Of a stretch of 64,000 nucleotides of DNA, positions 7,154 to 15,820 are shown in pieces; within the stretch, counting starts at the first letter, position 1, and every line of letters begins with the position of its first letter. The DNA is from Halobellus litoreus (GTDB taxonomy: Archaea > Halobacteriota > Halobacteria > Halobacteriales > Haloferacaceae). The notes under the pieces were generated by a model that did not search any database, was not told the origin of the DNA, and saw only the letters and a program-made list of their open reading frames with translations. The position numbers and the translations under genes are program-made. The DNA lies in contig NZ_JANHAW010000002.1 in NCBI RefSeq assembly GCF_024464595.1, positions 744,001 through 808,000 of the forward strand, written 5' to 3'.

Positions 7154-8920
7154 CTACTGGTTCGCGCCGAGTCGGTCGCCGTGTCTGATGAGGTCGCCCT
7201 CGAAGACGACGCCCCGCTCGGCGTGCAGCGTCAGGGTCGTCCCGTCGGAGAGCGACCGCGGGAGGGGCGCACCGGAGATCATCGGGATCCCGAGTTCGCG
7301 CGCCACGAGCGCCGGGTAGCCGGTCATTCCCGGGCGGGCGTCGACGATGCCGGCGATCTTCGAGGTATCGCCCCGGAACTCGCCCTCGAAGCGCGCCGGC
7401 AGGGCGAGGATCGCCCCCTCCGGAACCGCCGAGAGGTCTCCGTCGTCGACGACGGCCAGCGGGCCGGCGACGCGCCCGCCGACGACCTTCCGTCCGTTGG
7501 CGACGGTCTCGGCGGCGACGTGGAGTTTGAGCATATTCGTCGTGTTCGTGCCCTCCAGTTCGGTCATCATCCCCGAGAGGACGACGACCGTGTCGCCGGA
7601 GCTTGCGACCTCCGCGTCGAGCGCGGCGTCGACGGCGTCCTCCATCATCTCGTCGATGCCGTCGCGGTACGACGAGTACTTCGGCACGACGCCCCACGAG
7701 AGCGCGAGCTGTCTGCGGACGCGGTCGTTCGGGGTCGTCGCGACGACCGGAACGCCGGGGCGGAACTTCGCGGTCTTCCGCGCGGTGTAGCCGGACTCGG
7801 AGGCGGCGACGATGGCGCTCGCGCCGACGTCGCGTGCGAGGTACCGCGCCGAGCGCGCGAGCGCCTCCGTTCGGGAGTCGCCGTCGGCCGTCGGAATGCG
7901 CTGTTCGCGCCCCTCGGCGTACTCATCGCTCGATTCGACCTGCCGGACGATGCGGGCCATCGTGTCGACGACGCGGACCGGATCGTCGCCGATCGCGGTC
8001 TCCCCCGAGAGCATCACCGCGTCGGTCCCGTCTAAGACCGCGTTGGCGACGTCGGAGGCTTCCGCGCGGGTCGGCCGCCGCGCGTGGATCATCGAATCGA
8101 GCATCTCCGTCGCGGTTATGACCGGCGTGCCCGTGGCGTGGCACTTGCGGATGATCCGCTTCTGAATGATCGGCACGTCTTCTAACGGCATCTCCACGCC
8201 CAGGTCGCCGCGGGCGACCATCACGCCGTAGGCGGCGTCGATGATCTCGTCGAGGTTCTCCACCGCGCCCGCGCGCTCGATCTTCGCGACGACCGGAATG
8301 TCGACACCGAGTTCGTCGAGGGCGTCGCTGATGGTGTAGACGTCCTCGGCGTCGCGGACGAAGGAGGCGGCGACGAAGTCGGCCTCGGTCTCGGCGGCGA
8401 CGTCCAGTTCCTTCCGGTCGCTTTCGGTGATGAGATCGATGTCGAGGTCGACGCCCGGGAGGTTGACCCCCTTTCGCCCGCCGAGTTTCCCGCCGGAGTC
8501 GATCCGGGCGACGACCGCTTCGTCGTCGATCCGGAGCACCGTGGCTTCGATCCGCCCGTCGTCGAGGAGGACGGTGTCGTCGGCCTCGGCGGCGGTGATC
8601 GAGTGCGAGAGCCCGATCCGCTCGGGGGTCGCCTCGCTGCCCTCGACGAATCGGACCTCGCTGCCGGTCTCCAAGCGGATCGGCTCCTCCAGCGGCGCGG
8701 TCCTGACTTCCGGTCCCTGGAGGTCGACCATCGCGGCCAGCGGTTCCTCGGTCACCTCGTCGACCGCGCGGATGCGATCGATCACCTCCCGGCGGTGGTC
8801 CGGCGTCCCGTGGCTCGCGTTGAGTCGGGCGACGCTCATCCCGGCGTCGACGAGGGCCCGAATCGTAGACTCGTCGTCGGACGCCGGGCCGAGCGTACAG
8901 ACGATCTTCGCTCTTCTCAT
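7154..8920 (-). CDS. pyk: Pyruvate kinase with C-terminal phosphohistidine-like domain
   Basis: 588 residues. Catalyses PEP + ADP to pyruvate + ATP, the last glycolytic step. Diagnostic segments: MRRAKIVCTLGPASDDE at the start, LNASHGTPDHRREVID, VVAKIERAGAVENLDEII (catalytic Lys-Glu), MVARGDLGVEMPLEDVP and ATEMLDSMIHARRPTRAE. At 588 residues it is longer than the usual 470-480: the last 100 residues (around GMTGYPALVARELGIPMISG) resemble the mobile phosphohistidine domain of PEP-using enzymes, with Tyr where the His would be, as in some bacterial pyruvate kinases with an extra C-terminal domain. A TATA-like box and a TrmB-type motif precede the ATG closely, suggesting repression when sugar is absent. 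It shares the region with ppsA, which runs the opposite reaction. Confidence 0.97.
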   Translation of the reverse strand: MRRAKIVCTLGPASDDESTIRALVDAGMSVARLNASHGTPDHRREVIDRIRAVDEVTEEPLAAMVDLQGPEVRTAPLEEPIRLETGSEVRFVEGSEATPERIGLSHSITAAEADDTVLLDDGRIEATVLRIDDEAVVARIDSGGKLGGRKGVNLPGVDLDIDLITESDRKELDVAAETEADFVAASFVRDAEDVYTISDALDELGVDIPVVAKIERAGAVENLDEIIDAAYGVMVARGDLGVEMPLEDVPIIQKRIIRKCHATGTPVITATEMLDSMIHARRPTRAEASDVANAVLDGTDAVMLSGETAIGDDPVRVVDTMARIVRQVESSDEYAEGREQRIPTADGDSRTEALARSARYLARDVGASAIVAASESGYTARKTAKFRPGVPVVATTPNDRVRRQLALSWGVVPKYSSYRDGIDEMMEDAVDAALDAEVASSGDTVVVLSGMMTELEGTNTTNMLKLHVAAETVANGRKVVGGRVAGPLAVVDDGDLSAVPEGAILALPARFEGEFRGDTSKIAGIVDARPGMTGYPALVARELGIPMISGAPLPRSLSDGTTLTLHAERGVVFEGDLIRHGDRLGANQ

Positions 8921-8929
8921 AGCAAGGCC

Positions 8930-8945
8930 TACTCGGGACCGAGTT
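8930..8945 (-). promoter_or_regulatory. TrmB-type operator (TACT-N7-GAGTT) at the pyk promoter
   Basis: Reads TACT-CGGGACC-GAGTT, one base off the published Halobacterium TrmB consensus TACT-N7/8-GAGTA. It lies between the pyk TATA box and its start codon, over the expected transcription start, a position expected for repression. Confidence 0.6.
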
Positions 8946-8950
8946 AAAAA
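8944..8950 (-). promoter_or_regulatory. TATA-like box A of pyk
   Basis: TTTTTAA on the minus strand, centred 27 bases upstream of the pyk ATG, the spacing expected for a leaderless haloarchaeal transcript. It touches the TrmB-type motif. Confidence 0.55.
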
Positions 8951-9031
8951 GACCGACGATGGGTGCGGCGCGGGAGCGACGCGCGGCGCTCCGGGTCGGC
9001 AGCGGAGAGGCTCAGAGACGGGCCCCGCGAG

Positions 9032-11116
9032 CTACCGGATCTTCGTGCCCGGTTCGGCGTCGCCGTGCGTCGTGAGCAGGTCGGCCTGCTCGCCCGCCGC
9101 GAGCAGCATTCCGTTCGATTCGACGCCGAACAGTTCCGCCTTCTCCAGGTTGGCGACGACGACGATCTTCTCCCCCACGAGGGCGTCGAGGTCGTGAAGC
9201 TGTTTGATGCCGGCGACGATCTGTCGCTCCTCGACGCCGATGTCGACCGTGAGCCTGGCCAGTTTGTCCGCGCCCTCGACGCCCTCGGCGGCCAGGATCT
9301 CGCCCACCCGGATGTCGAGTGCCTGGAAGTCCTCGAAGCCGATGCGCTCGTCGGCGATCGGTTCGAGGTCGGCGGCCGGTTCCTCGCCCGCCTCGTCGGC
9401 GTCGCCGCCGTCGGCTTCGTCGTCCGCGTCGCTCTCCTGGCTCTCGCTCGCGGCCGCGACCCGCGATTCGAGCTTCTCGTTCAGCTCCTCGACGCGCTCT
9501 TCGGGGATCTTCTCGAACAGTTCGGTCGGCTCTCCGAACTCCCCAGCGGGGGCGTCGAGCGCGGCGTCGACGCCCACGGTGTGGACGTCGCCCGCCTCGC
9601 CGAGGTCGTCCCAGAGGTTCTCGGCGGCCTCGGGCGTGACCGGCTCGAAGAGGACGGCGACGGCCTTCGCGATCTGGACGCAGTCGCGGATGACCTGCGC
9701 CTTCTCGGGGTCGTCGTCGTCGAGCTTCCAGGGCTCGTTGCGCTGGATGTACTCGTTGCCGAACTGCGCGAGGCGGACCGCGCTCTCGCCGACCTCGCGG
9801 ACGGAGTAGTCGTTGACGCCGGCCTCGAACTCCTCGATCGCCGTCTCGATCCGTTCGCGGACGTCGTCGGAGAGGTCGACGTCGGGCGACCCCCCGAACT
9901 CGCGGGCGGCGAAGAGCAGCGAGCGGTAGACGAAGTTGCCGACGGTCCCGACGAGCTCGTTGTTCACGCGCTCGCGGAAGCGTCCCCAAGAGAAGTCGAC
10001 GTCCTGCTGGAAGCCGCCGTTGGTCGCGAGGTAGTAGCGGAGCAGGTCCGGACGGAAGCCCTCTTCCAAGTACTCGTCGGCCCAGACGGCCCGGTCTCGG
10101 GACGTCGAGAAGCCCTTGCCTTCGAGCGTGATGAATCCCGAGGCCATCACCGCGCGGGGTTCGACGTAGCCCGCGCCGCGGAGCATCGCCGGCCAGAAGA
10201 CGGTGTGGTGCTGGATGATGTCGCGGCCGATGATGTGGACGATCTCGCCGTCGTCACGCCACGCTTCCTCCCAGTCGAAGACGTCGGGACCGACGCGGTC
10301 GGTGTACTGCTTCGTCGATGAGATGTACTCGATCGGCGCGTCCACCCAGACGTAGAGGACGAGGTCCTCCTCGCCCGGGTAGTCGACGCCCCAGTCCATA
10401 TCGCGGGTGATACACCAGTCCTGGAGTTCGCCCTCGATCCACTCGCGGGGCTGGTTCCGCGCGTTCGCGGTGCCTTCGAGGCGGTCGATGAACTCGCCGA
10501 GGTACTCCTGGAGGTCGGAGACGGCGAAGAACTTGTGCTCTCGGTTCCGATACTCGGCGGGGTTGCCCGTGATCGCCGAGACGGGCTCTTCGATCTCGCC
10601 CGGTTCCAGGTGGCGGCCGCAGCCCTCGTCGCACTCGTCGCCGCGGGCGTGCTCGCCGCAGTAGGGGCAGGTCCCCTCGACGAACCGGTCGGGGAGCCAC
10701 TGGTCGGCGTCGGGGTCGTAGGCGACGGGGATCTCCTTCTCGTAGACGTACCCCTCCTCCTCCAGCGTGCGGACGATCTCCTGCGTCGTCTCGACGTTGG
10801 TCTCGTCGTGCGTCTGCCCGTAGTTGTCGAACTCGACGTCGAACTTCGGGAACGTCGCCTCGTACTGCTCGTGGTGACGGAGCGCGAACTCCTCGGGGGT
10901 GACGCCCTCCTCGGCCGCGTTGACCGCGACCGGCGTCCCGTGCATGTCCGACCCGGAGACGAACGCGGTCTGCTGGCCGAGTCGCTTCAGCGCGCGACTG
11001 TAGATGTCGCCGCCGACGTACGTCCGGAGGTGGCCGATGTGCAGGTCGCCGTTGGCGTACGGCAGCCCGCAGGTCACCACCGCCGGGTTCTCGGTGGGGA
11101 AGTCCTCGTGGCTCAT
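9032..11116 (-). CDS. metG: Methionyl-tRNA synthetase with C-terminal tRNA-binding domain
   Basis: 694 residues from MSHEDFPTENPAVVTC. Charges tRNA-Met for initiation and elongation. The HIGH signature is in GLPYANGDLHIGHLRTY; the second signature (KMSKS type) reads KGFSTSRDRAVW. A zinc knuckle CPYCGEHARGDECDEGC lies near residues 140-160. After the anticodon domain there is an acidic linker (about 560-595) and then an EMAP/Trbp111-like OB-fold (FEDFQALDIRVGEILAAEGV to the end), fused here as in many archaea. Nine in-frame residues upstream of the chosen ATG are not family-like, and a T-rich box lies about 27 bases before the chosen start. Confidence 0.97.
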   Translation of the reverse strand: MSHEDFPTENPAVVTCGLPYANGDLHIGHLRTYVGGDIYSRALKRLGQQTAFVSGSDMHGTPVAVNAAEEGVTPEEFALRHHEQYEATFPKFDVEFDNYGQTHDETNVETTQEIVRTLEEEGYVYEKEIPVAYDPDADQWLPDRFVEGTCPYCGEHARGDECDEGCGRHLEPGEIEEPVSAITGNPAEYRNREHKFFAVSDLQEYLGEFIDRLEGTANARNQPREWIEGELQDWCITRDMDWGVDYPGEEDLVLYVWVDAPIEYISSTKQYTDRVGPDVFDWEEAWRDDGEIVHIIGRDIIQHHTVFWPAMLRGAGYVEPRAVMASGFITLEGKGFSTSRDRAVWADEYLEEGFRPDLLRYYLATNGGFQQDVDFSWGRFRERVNNELVGTVGNFVYRSLLFAAREFGGSPDVDLSDDVRERIETAIEEFEAGVNDYSVREVGESAVRLAQFGNEYIQRNEPWKLDDDDPEKAQVIRDCVQIAKAVAVLFEPVTPEAAENLWDDLGEAGDVHTVGVDAALDAPAGEFGEPTELFEKIPEERVEELNEKLESRVAAASESQESDADDEADGGDADEAGEEPAADLEPIADERIGFEDFQALDIRVGEILAAEGVEGADKLARLTVDIGVEERQIVAGIKQLHDLDALVGEKIVVVANLEKAELFGVESNGMLLAAGEQADLLTTHGDAEPGTKIR

Positions 11117-11236
11117 AGGGGCCACTTTCTGCGTCGACACCAAAACCCCGCTGGTTCGGAGCGACCGTCCCGACGGGGGGGTCGGCAGCCGAGTCCGGTT
11201 CCGACCCCGGTTCCGATTCCGACGCGCGGAAAGCCG

Positions 11237-12340
11237 CTATCTGATCTCGTCGAGAGCGGCCAGGAACCGCCGGAGCATCCCGCGGGTCACGTGCGGCATC
11301 ACGACCACGCGAACGAGGCCGGAGCCGGTGCGTGAGAGTCGCCAGTTCCGGTCGCGCAGCGCGTCGAACGTCGGGGATTCCAGATCGACCACGACGATCG
11401 GGAGTTCGACGTCTGCGACGTCGTAGCCGCGTTTCCGGAGTTCGTCGGCGAACCAGCCCGCGAGGTCGTCGGCGCGTTCGTACTCGCGGCGGTAGCCGTC
11501 GGGCCAGAGCGCGTCCATCGCGGCCGCCGCGCCGGCGACGCCAGCGCCGCTTCGAGTCCCCGTCAGCGACGCCTGGGACGTGGATTCGAGATACGGCGTG
11601 TCGACCGCCAGCGCGTCCATCCCGGCCCGCTCGCGGAACAGCAGGCCGCCGGCGGGGATGACCGCCCGCCCGCACTTGTGGGGGTCGATCGTCATCGAGT
11701 CGATCGGCGCGTGTCCGAAGTGCCACTCGTGGTCGGTGAACGGAAGTAAAAAGCCGCCCCACGCGGCGTCGACGTGGCAGTACGCGCCGGCGTCGTGGGC
11801 GAGGTCGGCGAGTTCGGGGATCGGGTCCACACGGCCGTACTCCGTGCTGCCGGCGACGCCGACGACCAGGACGGTCTCCGAATCTATCGCGGCCCCGACG
11901 GCGTCGACGTCCGCGCGGTGGTCGTCGTCGGTCGGGATCGTCCGCAACTCGACGCCGAGGACCTCGGCGGCCTTCGTGAACGAGAAGTGGACGCTCTCGG
12001 GGGCGACGACGTTCGGGTCGTCGGCGTCGGCGCGGTTCCGCGCCGAGCGCACCGCCTGGATGTTCGCCTCGGTTCCGCCGCTCGTGACGTAGCCGTACGG
12101 CGGCGCGTCGCGGGCGGCGACGGATGTCTCAGTCTCATTCGGAGGCGCCGATCCGAGGCCGGCCAGTTCCCCCAGCGTCGCCACCGCTCGCGTTTCGAGA
12201 TCGCCGATCTCGGCGTACGTCGCGGGGTCGCCCGGATTCGTCGCCAGAAACCGCTCTGCGGCCTCGCGCGCCGCGGGATGCGGCTCCGTGCACATCGAGG
12301 AGAGAACCCGGTCGAACGTCTGCGGGGCCGCCCGCTGCAT
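11237..12340 (-). CDS. mfnA: MfnA-type PLP-dependent amino-acid decarboxylase
   Basis: 367 residues from [14 protein letters not shown] group II pyridoxal-phosphate decarboxylase: [18 protein letters not shown] binds the cofactor phosphate, [13 protein letters not shown] carries the PLP-contacting Asp, and [15 protein letters not shown] holds the Schiff-base lysine. In methanogens MfnA makes tyramine from tyrosine; haloarchaeal and other archaeal orthologues are usually assigned aspartate 1-decarboxylase activity, making beta-alanine for coenzyme A. The sequence alone does not decide the substrate. An upstream in-frame ATG would add 11 residues; I prefer the start that matches family length. 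Confidence 0.9.
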   Translation of the reverse strand: MQRAAPQTFDRVLSSMCTEPHPAAREAAERFLATNPGDPATYAEIGDLETRAVATLGELAGLGSAPPNETETSVAARDAPPYGYVTSGGTEANIQAVRSARNRADADDPNVVAPESVHFSFTKAAEVLGVELRTIPTDDDHRADVDAVGAAIDSETVLVVGVAGSTEYGRVDPIPELADLAHDAGAYCHVDAAWGGFLLPFTDHEWHFGHAPIDSMTIDPHKCGRAVIPAGGLLFRERAGMDALAVDTPYLESTSQASLTGTRSGAGVAGAAAAMDALWPDGYRREYERADDLAGWFADELRKRGYDVADVELPIVVVDLESPTFDALRDRNWRLSRTGSGLVRVVVMPHVTRGMLRRFLAALDEIR

Positions 12341-12466
12341 AGCGTTCGGTACTTCCCGGTCGCGTTTAGGCATTCTGTTCTGTCGGTGTCGGTACGCGGC
12401 CGGTGAGGCCGGCGGAATCGACGGTCCGGCCGTGGCTGGAGCGGGCGGACCGTCGGACGCTCTCGA

Positions 12467-14758
12467 TCAGCGCACCGAATCGAGGATGAGCCGCTGTTCG
12501 ATCCGCTTGGCCTCGTGCTGAACGTCGCGGACGGCGTCGATGTTCGCCGAGACCGACGAGATGCCCTTCTCGACGAGGAACTGGACCATCCGCGGCTTCG
12601 AGGCCGCCTGGCCGCAGATGCTCGTCTTGACGCCCAGTTCGCGGCACGTCTCGATGGTGTCGCCCATCAGTTTCAGCACCGACGGATGGAGTTCGTCGAA
12701 GCGGTCGGCGACGCGCTCGTTGTTCCGGTCCACCGCGAGGGTGTACTGCGTGAGGTCGTTCGTCCCGAAGGAGACGAAGTCGATACCGGCCTCGGCCATC
12801 GACTCGACGCCGAGCGCGGCCGCCGGCGTCTCGACCATCACGCCCCACTCGCGCTTCTCGGGGTCGACGCCGGCCCGCTCCATCAGTTCGCGGGCGCGGA
12901 AGACGTCCTCGGCGTCGTTGACGAGCGGGAACATTATCTCGACGTTGTCGTAGCCCATCTCGAAGATGCGCCGGAACGCCTCGAGTTCGTGCTCGAACAG
13001 GCCCGGGTTGTCCAGCGACCGGCGGATCCCGCGGTAGCCCAGCATCGGGTTGTGTTCGCGGGGTTCGTCGCCGCCGCCCTCCAGCTGCCGGAACTCGTCG
13101 GTCGGGGCGTCGAGCGTCCGGACGCGGACCGGTCGGGGGTAGAACTCCTCGGCGGCCGTGCGGATCCCGTCGACGAGTTCGTCGACGTACGCGCGCTCGC
13201 CGTTGTCCGCGATGTACTTCGTGGGCGTCTTCCCGAGCGAGAGGACCATGTGCTCGGTCCGGAGGAGGCCGACGCCGTCCGCGCCGGTCGCCGCCGCCCG
13301 CTCTGCGGCTTCGGGGATCGAGACGTTGACCTTGACCTCCGTCGCCGTCATCGGCTTGACGGGCGTCTTCGGACGGGCCTCCTCGATCGGTTCGTGCTGC
13401 TCCTCCTTCTCTTTGGCACCCGCGCGGACGGTGCCCTTGTCGCCGTCGATGGTGATCGGCTGGCCGTCTTCGAGCTGGCGCGTCGCCGACCCCGTGCCGA
13501 CGACCGCCGGGACGCCGAGTTCGCGGGAGACGATCGCGGCGTGGGAGGTCATTCCGCCCTCGTCGGTGACGATTCCCGAGGCGCGCTTCATCGCCGGGAC
13601 CATATCGGGCATCGTCATCTCGGTCACGATGATGTCGCCGTCGCCGACCTGATCGAGGTGGTCGAGTTTCGTGACGATCCGGGCCTCCCCGGAGGCGATC
13701 CCGGGGCTGGATCCGAGGCCGCGGAAGAGGATGTCGTCGTCGCCCTCGCTCCCGTTCGAGTCGCCGTTCGCGCCGCCGTTCCCGGCGACGGACGCCTCGG
13801 CCGCGCTCTCCTCGTCGTCGATAGTCGTGATCGGCCGCGACTGGAGCATGTACACCTCGCCGCCGTGGATCGCCCACTCGACGTCCTGCGGGGTGCCGTA
13901 GTGATCCTCGACGCGCTCGCCGAGTTCGACCAGTTCCGCGATCTCACCGTCGGAGAGCACCCGCTTGCTCCGCTTCTCGTCCGGTACCTCCCGCTCGACG
14001 GTCTCGCCGGTCTCCTCGTCTTTGACCATCATCATCTTCTTGTCGGCGACGGTGACCGTCTCCACGTCTGCCGTCTCCCGATCGATGACGTAGTTGTCGG
14101 GAGAGACCGACCCGGAGACGACCGCCTCGCCCAGTCCCCAGGCGGCCTCGATGATGATCTGCGGTTCGCCCGTCGAGGGGTGAGAGGTGAACAGCACGCC
14201 CGACTTCTCGGCGTCGACCATCTCCTGGACGACGACCGCGATGTCGACCTCGCGGTGGGGGAACCCCTGGCGGTTCCGGTAGTAGATCGCGCGCTGGGAG
14301 AACAGCGACGCCCAGCACTCCTTGACCCGTTCGACCAGGTCCGCCTCCTGGACGTTCAGGAACGTCTCCTGTTGACCGGCGAAGGAGGCGTCCGGCAGGT
14401 CCTCCGCGGTCGCCGAGGAGCGGACGGCGACGAAGCGCTCGCCGTCGCCGAGGTCCCGATACGCCGAGACGATCCCGTCTCTGACGTCGTCGGGGACCGG
14501 CGTCTCCATAATGAGCTCGTGGGCGCGCTCGTGAGCCTCGCGGAGCGCCTCGGTGTCCTCGTGGTCGACGTCGACGGCCGCGAACAGTTCCTCGTCGATA
14601 CCCGCGTCCTCGATGAACTCGCGGTACGTCGCGGCGGTCACGACGAATCCCGACGGCACCGGCAGCCCTGCCGCGGTGAGTTCGCCCAGCGAAGCCGCCT
14701 TCCCGCCGACGTGATCGACGTCGGCGGACCGCACGTCGTCCAGCCAAGCTACAGCCAT
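12467..14758 (-). CDS. ppsA: Phosphoenolpyruvate synthase (pyruvate, water dikinase)
   Basis: 763 residues from MAVAWLDDVRSADVDHVGGK. Converts pyruvate + ATP + water to PEP + AMP + phosphate, the entry to gluconeogenesis. The N-terminal ATP-grasp domain covers about 1-340 (KAASLGELTAAGLPVPSGFV, SSATAEDLPDASFAGQQETF). A G/N/S/D-rich linker near 350-370 leads to the mobile domain with the phosphorylated histidine in GGMTSHAAIVSRELGVPAVV. The C-terminal PEP-binding barrel (about 470-763) includes LLRTEHM, VSFGTNDLTQYTL and TSICGQAASKPRMV. A TATA-like box lies about 29 bases before the ATG, with a perfect TrmB-type motif about 45 bases further upstream, the position expected for activation during gluconeogenic growth. 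Confidence 0.97.
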   Translation of the reverse strand: MAVAWLDDVRSADVDHVGGKAASLGELTAAGLPVPSGFVVTAATYREFIEDAGIDEELFAAVDVDHEDTEALREAHERAHELIMETPVPDDVRDGIVSAYRDLGDGERFVAVRSSATAEDLPDASFAGQQETFLNVQEADLVERVKECWASLFSQRAIYYRNRQGFPHREVDIAVVVQEMVDAEKSGVLFTSHPSTGEPQIIIEAAWGLGEAVVSGSVSPDNYVIDRETADVETVTVADKKMMMVKDEETGETVEREVPDEKRSKRVLSDGEIAELVELGERVEDHYGTPQDVEWAIHGGEVYMLQSRPITTIDDEESAAEASVAGNGGANGDSNGSEGDDDILFRGLGSSPGIASGEARIVTKLDHLDQVGDGDIIVTEMTMPDMVPAMKRASGIVTDEGGMTSHAAIVSRELGVPAVVGTGSATRQLEDGQPITIDGDKGTVRAGAKEKEEQHEPIEEARPKTPVKPMTATEVKVNVSIPEAAERAAATGADGVGLLRTEHMVLSLGKTPTKYIADNGERAYVDELVDGIRTAAEEFYPRPVRVRTLDAPTDEFRQLEGGGDEPREHNPMLGYRGIRRSLDNPGLFEHELEAFRRIFEMGYDNVEIMFPLVNDAEDVFRARELMERAGVDPEKREWGVMVETPAAALGVESMAEAGIDFVSFGTNDLTQYTLAVDRNNERVADRFDELHPSVLKLMGDTIETCRELGVKTSICGQAASKPRMVQFLVEKGISSVSANIDAVRDVQHEAKRIEQRLILDSVR

Positions 14759-14782
14759 TAGCGTGTGCAATTCCACAGATAT

Positions 14783-14790
14783 CCCTAAAG
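14783..14790 (-). promoter_or_regulatory. TATA-like box A of ppsA
   Basis: CTTTAGGG on the minus strand, about 29 bases before the ppsA ATG, consistent with a nearly leaderless transcript. Confidence 0.45.
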
Positions 14791-14823
14791 TACTTTCCGA
14801 AGGGTGCAACGGTGAATGAAACG

Positions 14824-14839
14824 TACTCGAAACCGAGTA
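14824..14839. promoter_or_regulatory. TrmB-type operator (TACT-N7-GAGTA) between ppsA and a divergent gene
   Basis: TACT-CGAAACC-GAGTA matches the published TrmB consensus exactly and is also a six-base inverted repeat (TACTCG/CGAGTA). It lies upstream of the ppsA TATA box, where activators bind, and about 30 bases upstream of the TATA-like box of the divergent J-domain gene, so it could serve both. Confidence 0.65.
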
Positions 14840-14867
14840 TACAATCGAGATCGGACGCGGCGAGAAG

Positions 14868-14878
14868 TTCTTTAGTCC
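14868..14878 (+). promoter_or_regulatory. TATA-like box A of the J-domain gene
   Basis: TTCTTTAGTCC, centred about 26 bases before the GTG at 14898. This spacing supports the GTG as a leaderless start. Confidence 0.45.
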
Positions 14879-14897
14879 CGATGCCCTTTCGTCGACT

Positions 14898-15503
14898 GTG
14901 CTTCCGGAGTTGGTCTCGTCGCTGCCGCCGTGGCTGGTCTTCGGCCTTCTCGGCGGTGGCCTCGCCTCCGTCGTCGTCGCCGGGGTGTTCCTCGTCGGGG
15001 GGCGGCTGTTCCCCGACGAGCCGTCGCCGACGGGCCACCGCGTCGACGGGTCGGCGCGCCGCCGAATGGAGATCAGATCGTATCTCCGGGCCATCTCTGA
15101 GCCCTTCACCGAGGATCACACGATCCACGGGGAGACTATCGAGTTCTATCTCCCAGAGCGCGAGGTCGCGCTCACGTTCGACGCGCAGGCGTATTTCCGG
15201 CTCGAACGCGCCGGGACGTACACCGTCCTCTGCGAGCACGAGATGCCGGTGCACGCGCTCGGACGGCGGCTTCCCTTCGACGTTCCGAAGTTCGACTTCG
15301 GGTCGCGGCGAACCCCGAGTGACGATCCCGTCGGCGAGGCGTTCGACCACCTCGGTCTCGCCCGGACCGCGAGTCAGGAGGACGTCAGAGACGCCTACCG
15401 CGACCGCGTGAAGTCGGTCCACCCCGACCACGGCGGCTCGCAGGCGGAGTTCAAACGCCTCCAGGAGGCGTACGCGACCGCCCGAGAGCACGCCGCGGAG
15501 TGA
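14898..15503 (+). CDS. Membrane-anchored J-domain protein
   Basis: 201 residues, GTG start. One N-terminal hydrophobic helix (about 10-33, PPWLVFGLLGGGLASVVVAG), a central soluble part of unknown fold (about 45-140, IHGETIEFYLPEREVALTFD), and a C-terminal J-domain (about 148-201) with the HPD signature in VKSVHPDHGGSQAEF. J-domains stimulate the ATPase of Hsp70 (DnaK). This architecture, with a J-domain at the C-terminus of a membrane protein and no G/F or zinc region, is found in haloarchaea and would recruit DnaK to the membrane. It is divergent from ppsA and shares its upstream region, including the TrmB-type site; whether that is functional is unknown. Confidence 0.85.
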   Translation: MLPELVSSLPPWLVFGLLGGGLASVVVAGVFLVGGRLFPDEPSPTGHRVDGSARRRMEIRSYLRAISEPFTEDHTIHGETIEFYLPEREVALTFDAQAYFRLERAGTYTVLCEHEMPVHALGRRLPFDVPKFDFGSRRTPSDDPVGEAFDHLGLARTASQEDVRDAYRDRVKSVHPDHGGSQAEFKRLQEAYATAREHAAE

Positions 15504-15820
15504 ACCGGACCGGCCGGCGGAGCGAGTCTCGCGTCGCCGCGGACCGCGCCGCGGTACCGTCGCTCGGTCCACAGAGTCCCCGACGTTCGCGTCGACGCCA
15601 CCTCGCGAGCCTTTTTATCCGATTCCGGCACCAGACCGGCCGTGATCTGAATCGCGTCACGGCGCGTCTCGCGGCTGTGTGGCACACCGCGCCGTGACTC
15701 CGCGGGCTCGGCCGCCCGCGCACCCGTGTCACCTGTCCGCCAATTCGAGGTCTGGCGAGCCCCGATGTCGCCATCGCCGGCCGCCGTCACCCATTTGGGC
15801 TCGCCGACCCAACTCCGGGC
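15504..15820. other. 317-base intergenic region with paired hairpins
   Basis: It holds a TATA-like CTTTTTATCC at 15611-15620 not positioned for either flanking gene, then two perfect hairpins (see the ncRNA entry). Nothing tRNA-like is present. The last 30 bases contain a weak box (CATTTGGG) correctly spaced for the GTG at 15821. Confidence 0.5.
15637..15720 (+). ncRNA. Candidate small structured RNA
   Basis: About 26 bases after the TATA-like CTTTTTATCC (15611-15620) begins a stretch with two perfect stem-loops: GTCACGGCGCG (15656-15666) pairs with CGCGCCGTGAC (15688-15698) over a 21-base loop, and CGCGGGC (15701-15707) pairs with GCCCGCG (15714-15720) over a 6-base loop. No open frame starts at the predicted transcription start (GTG-ATC-TGA). 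The hairpins could instead be the terminator region of the J-domain gene. The strand is inferred only from the box. Confidence 0.3.

Noticed and set aside
11150-11225. GGTTCC/GGTTCCGA-type short repeats upstream of metG
   Set aside because: Too few and too imperfect copies to call a repeat element; probably composition.
12515-14761. Very long plus-strand frame of 748 codons opposite ppsA
   Set aside because: It is the mirror of ppsA codon structure in high-GC DNA; its translation is R/D/V-rich without family patterns, while the minus strand is a full PEP synthase.
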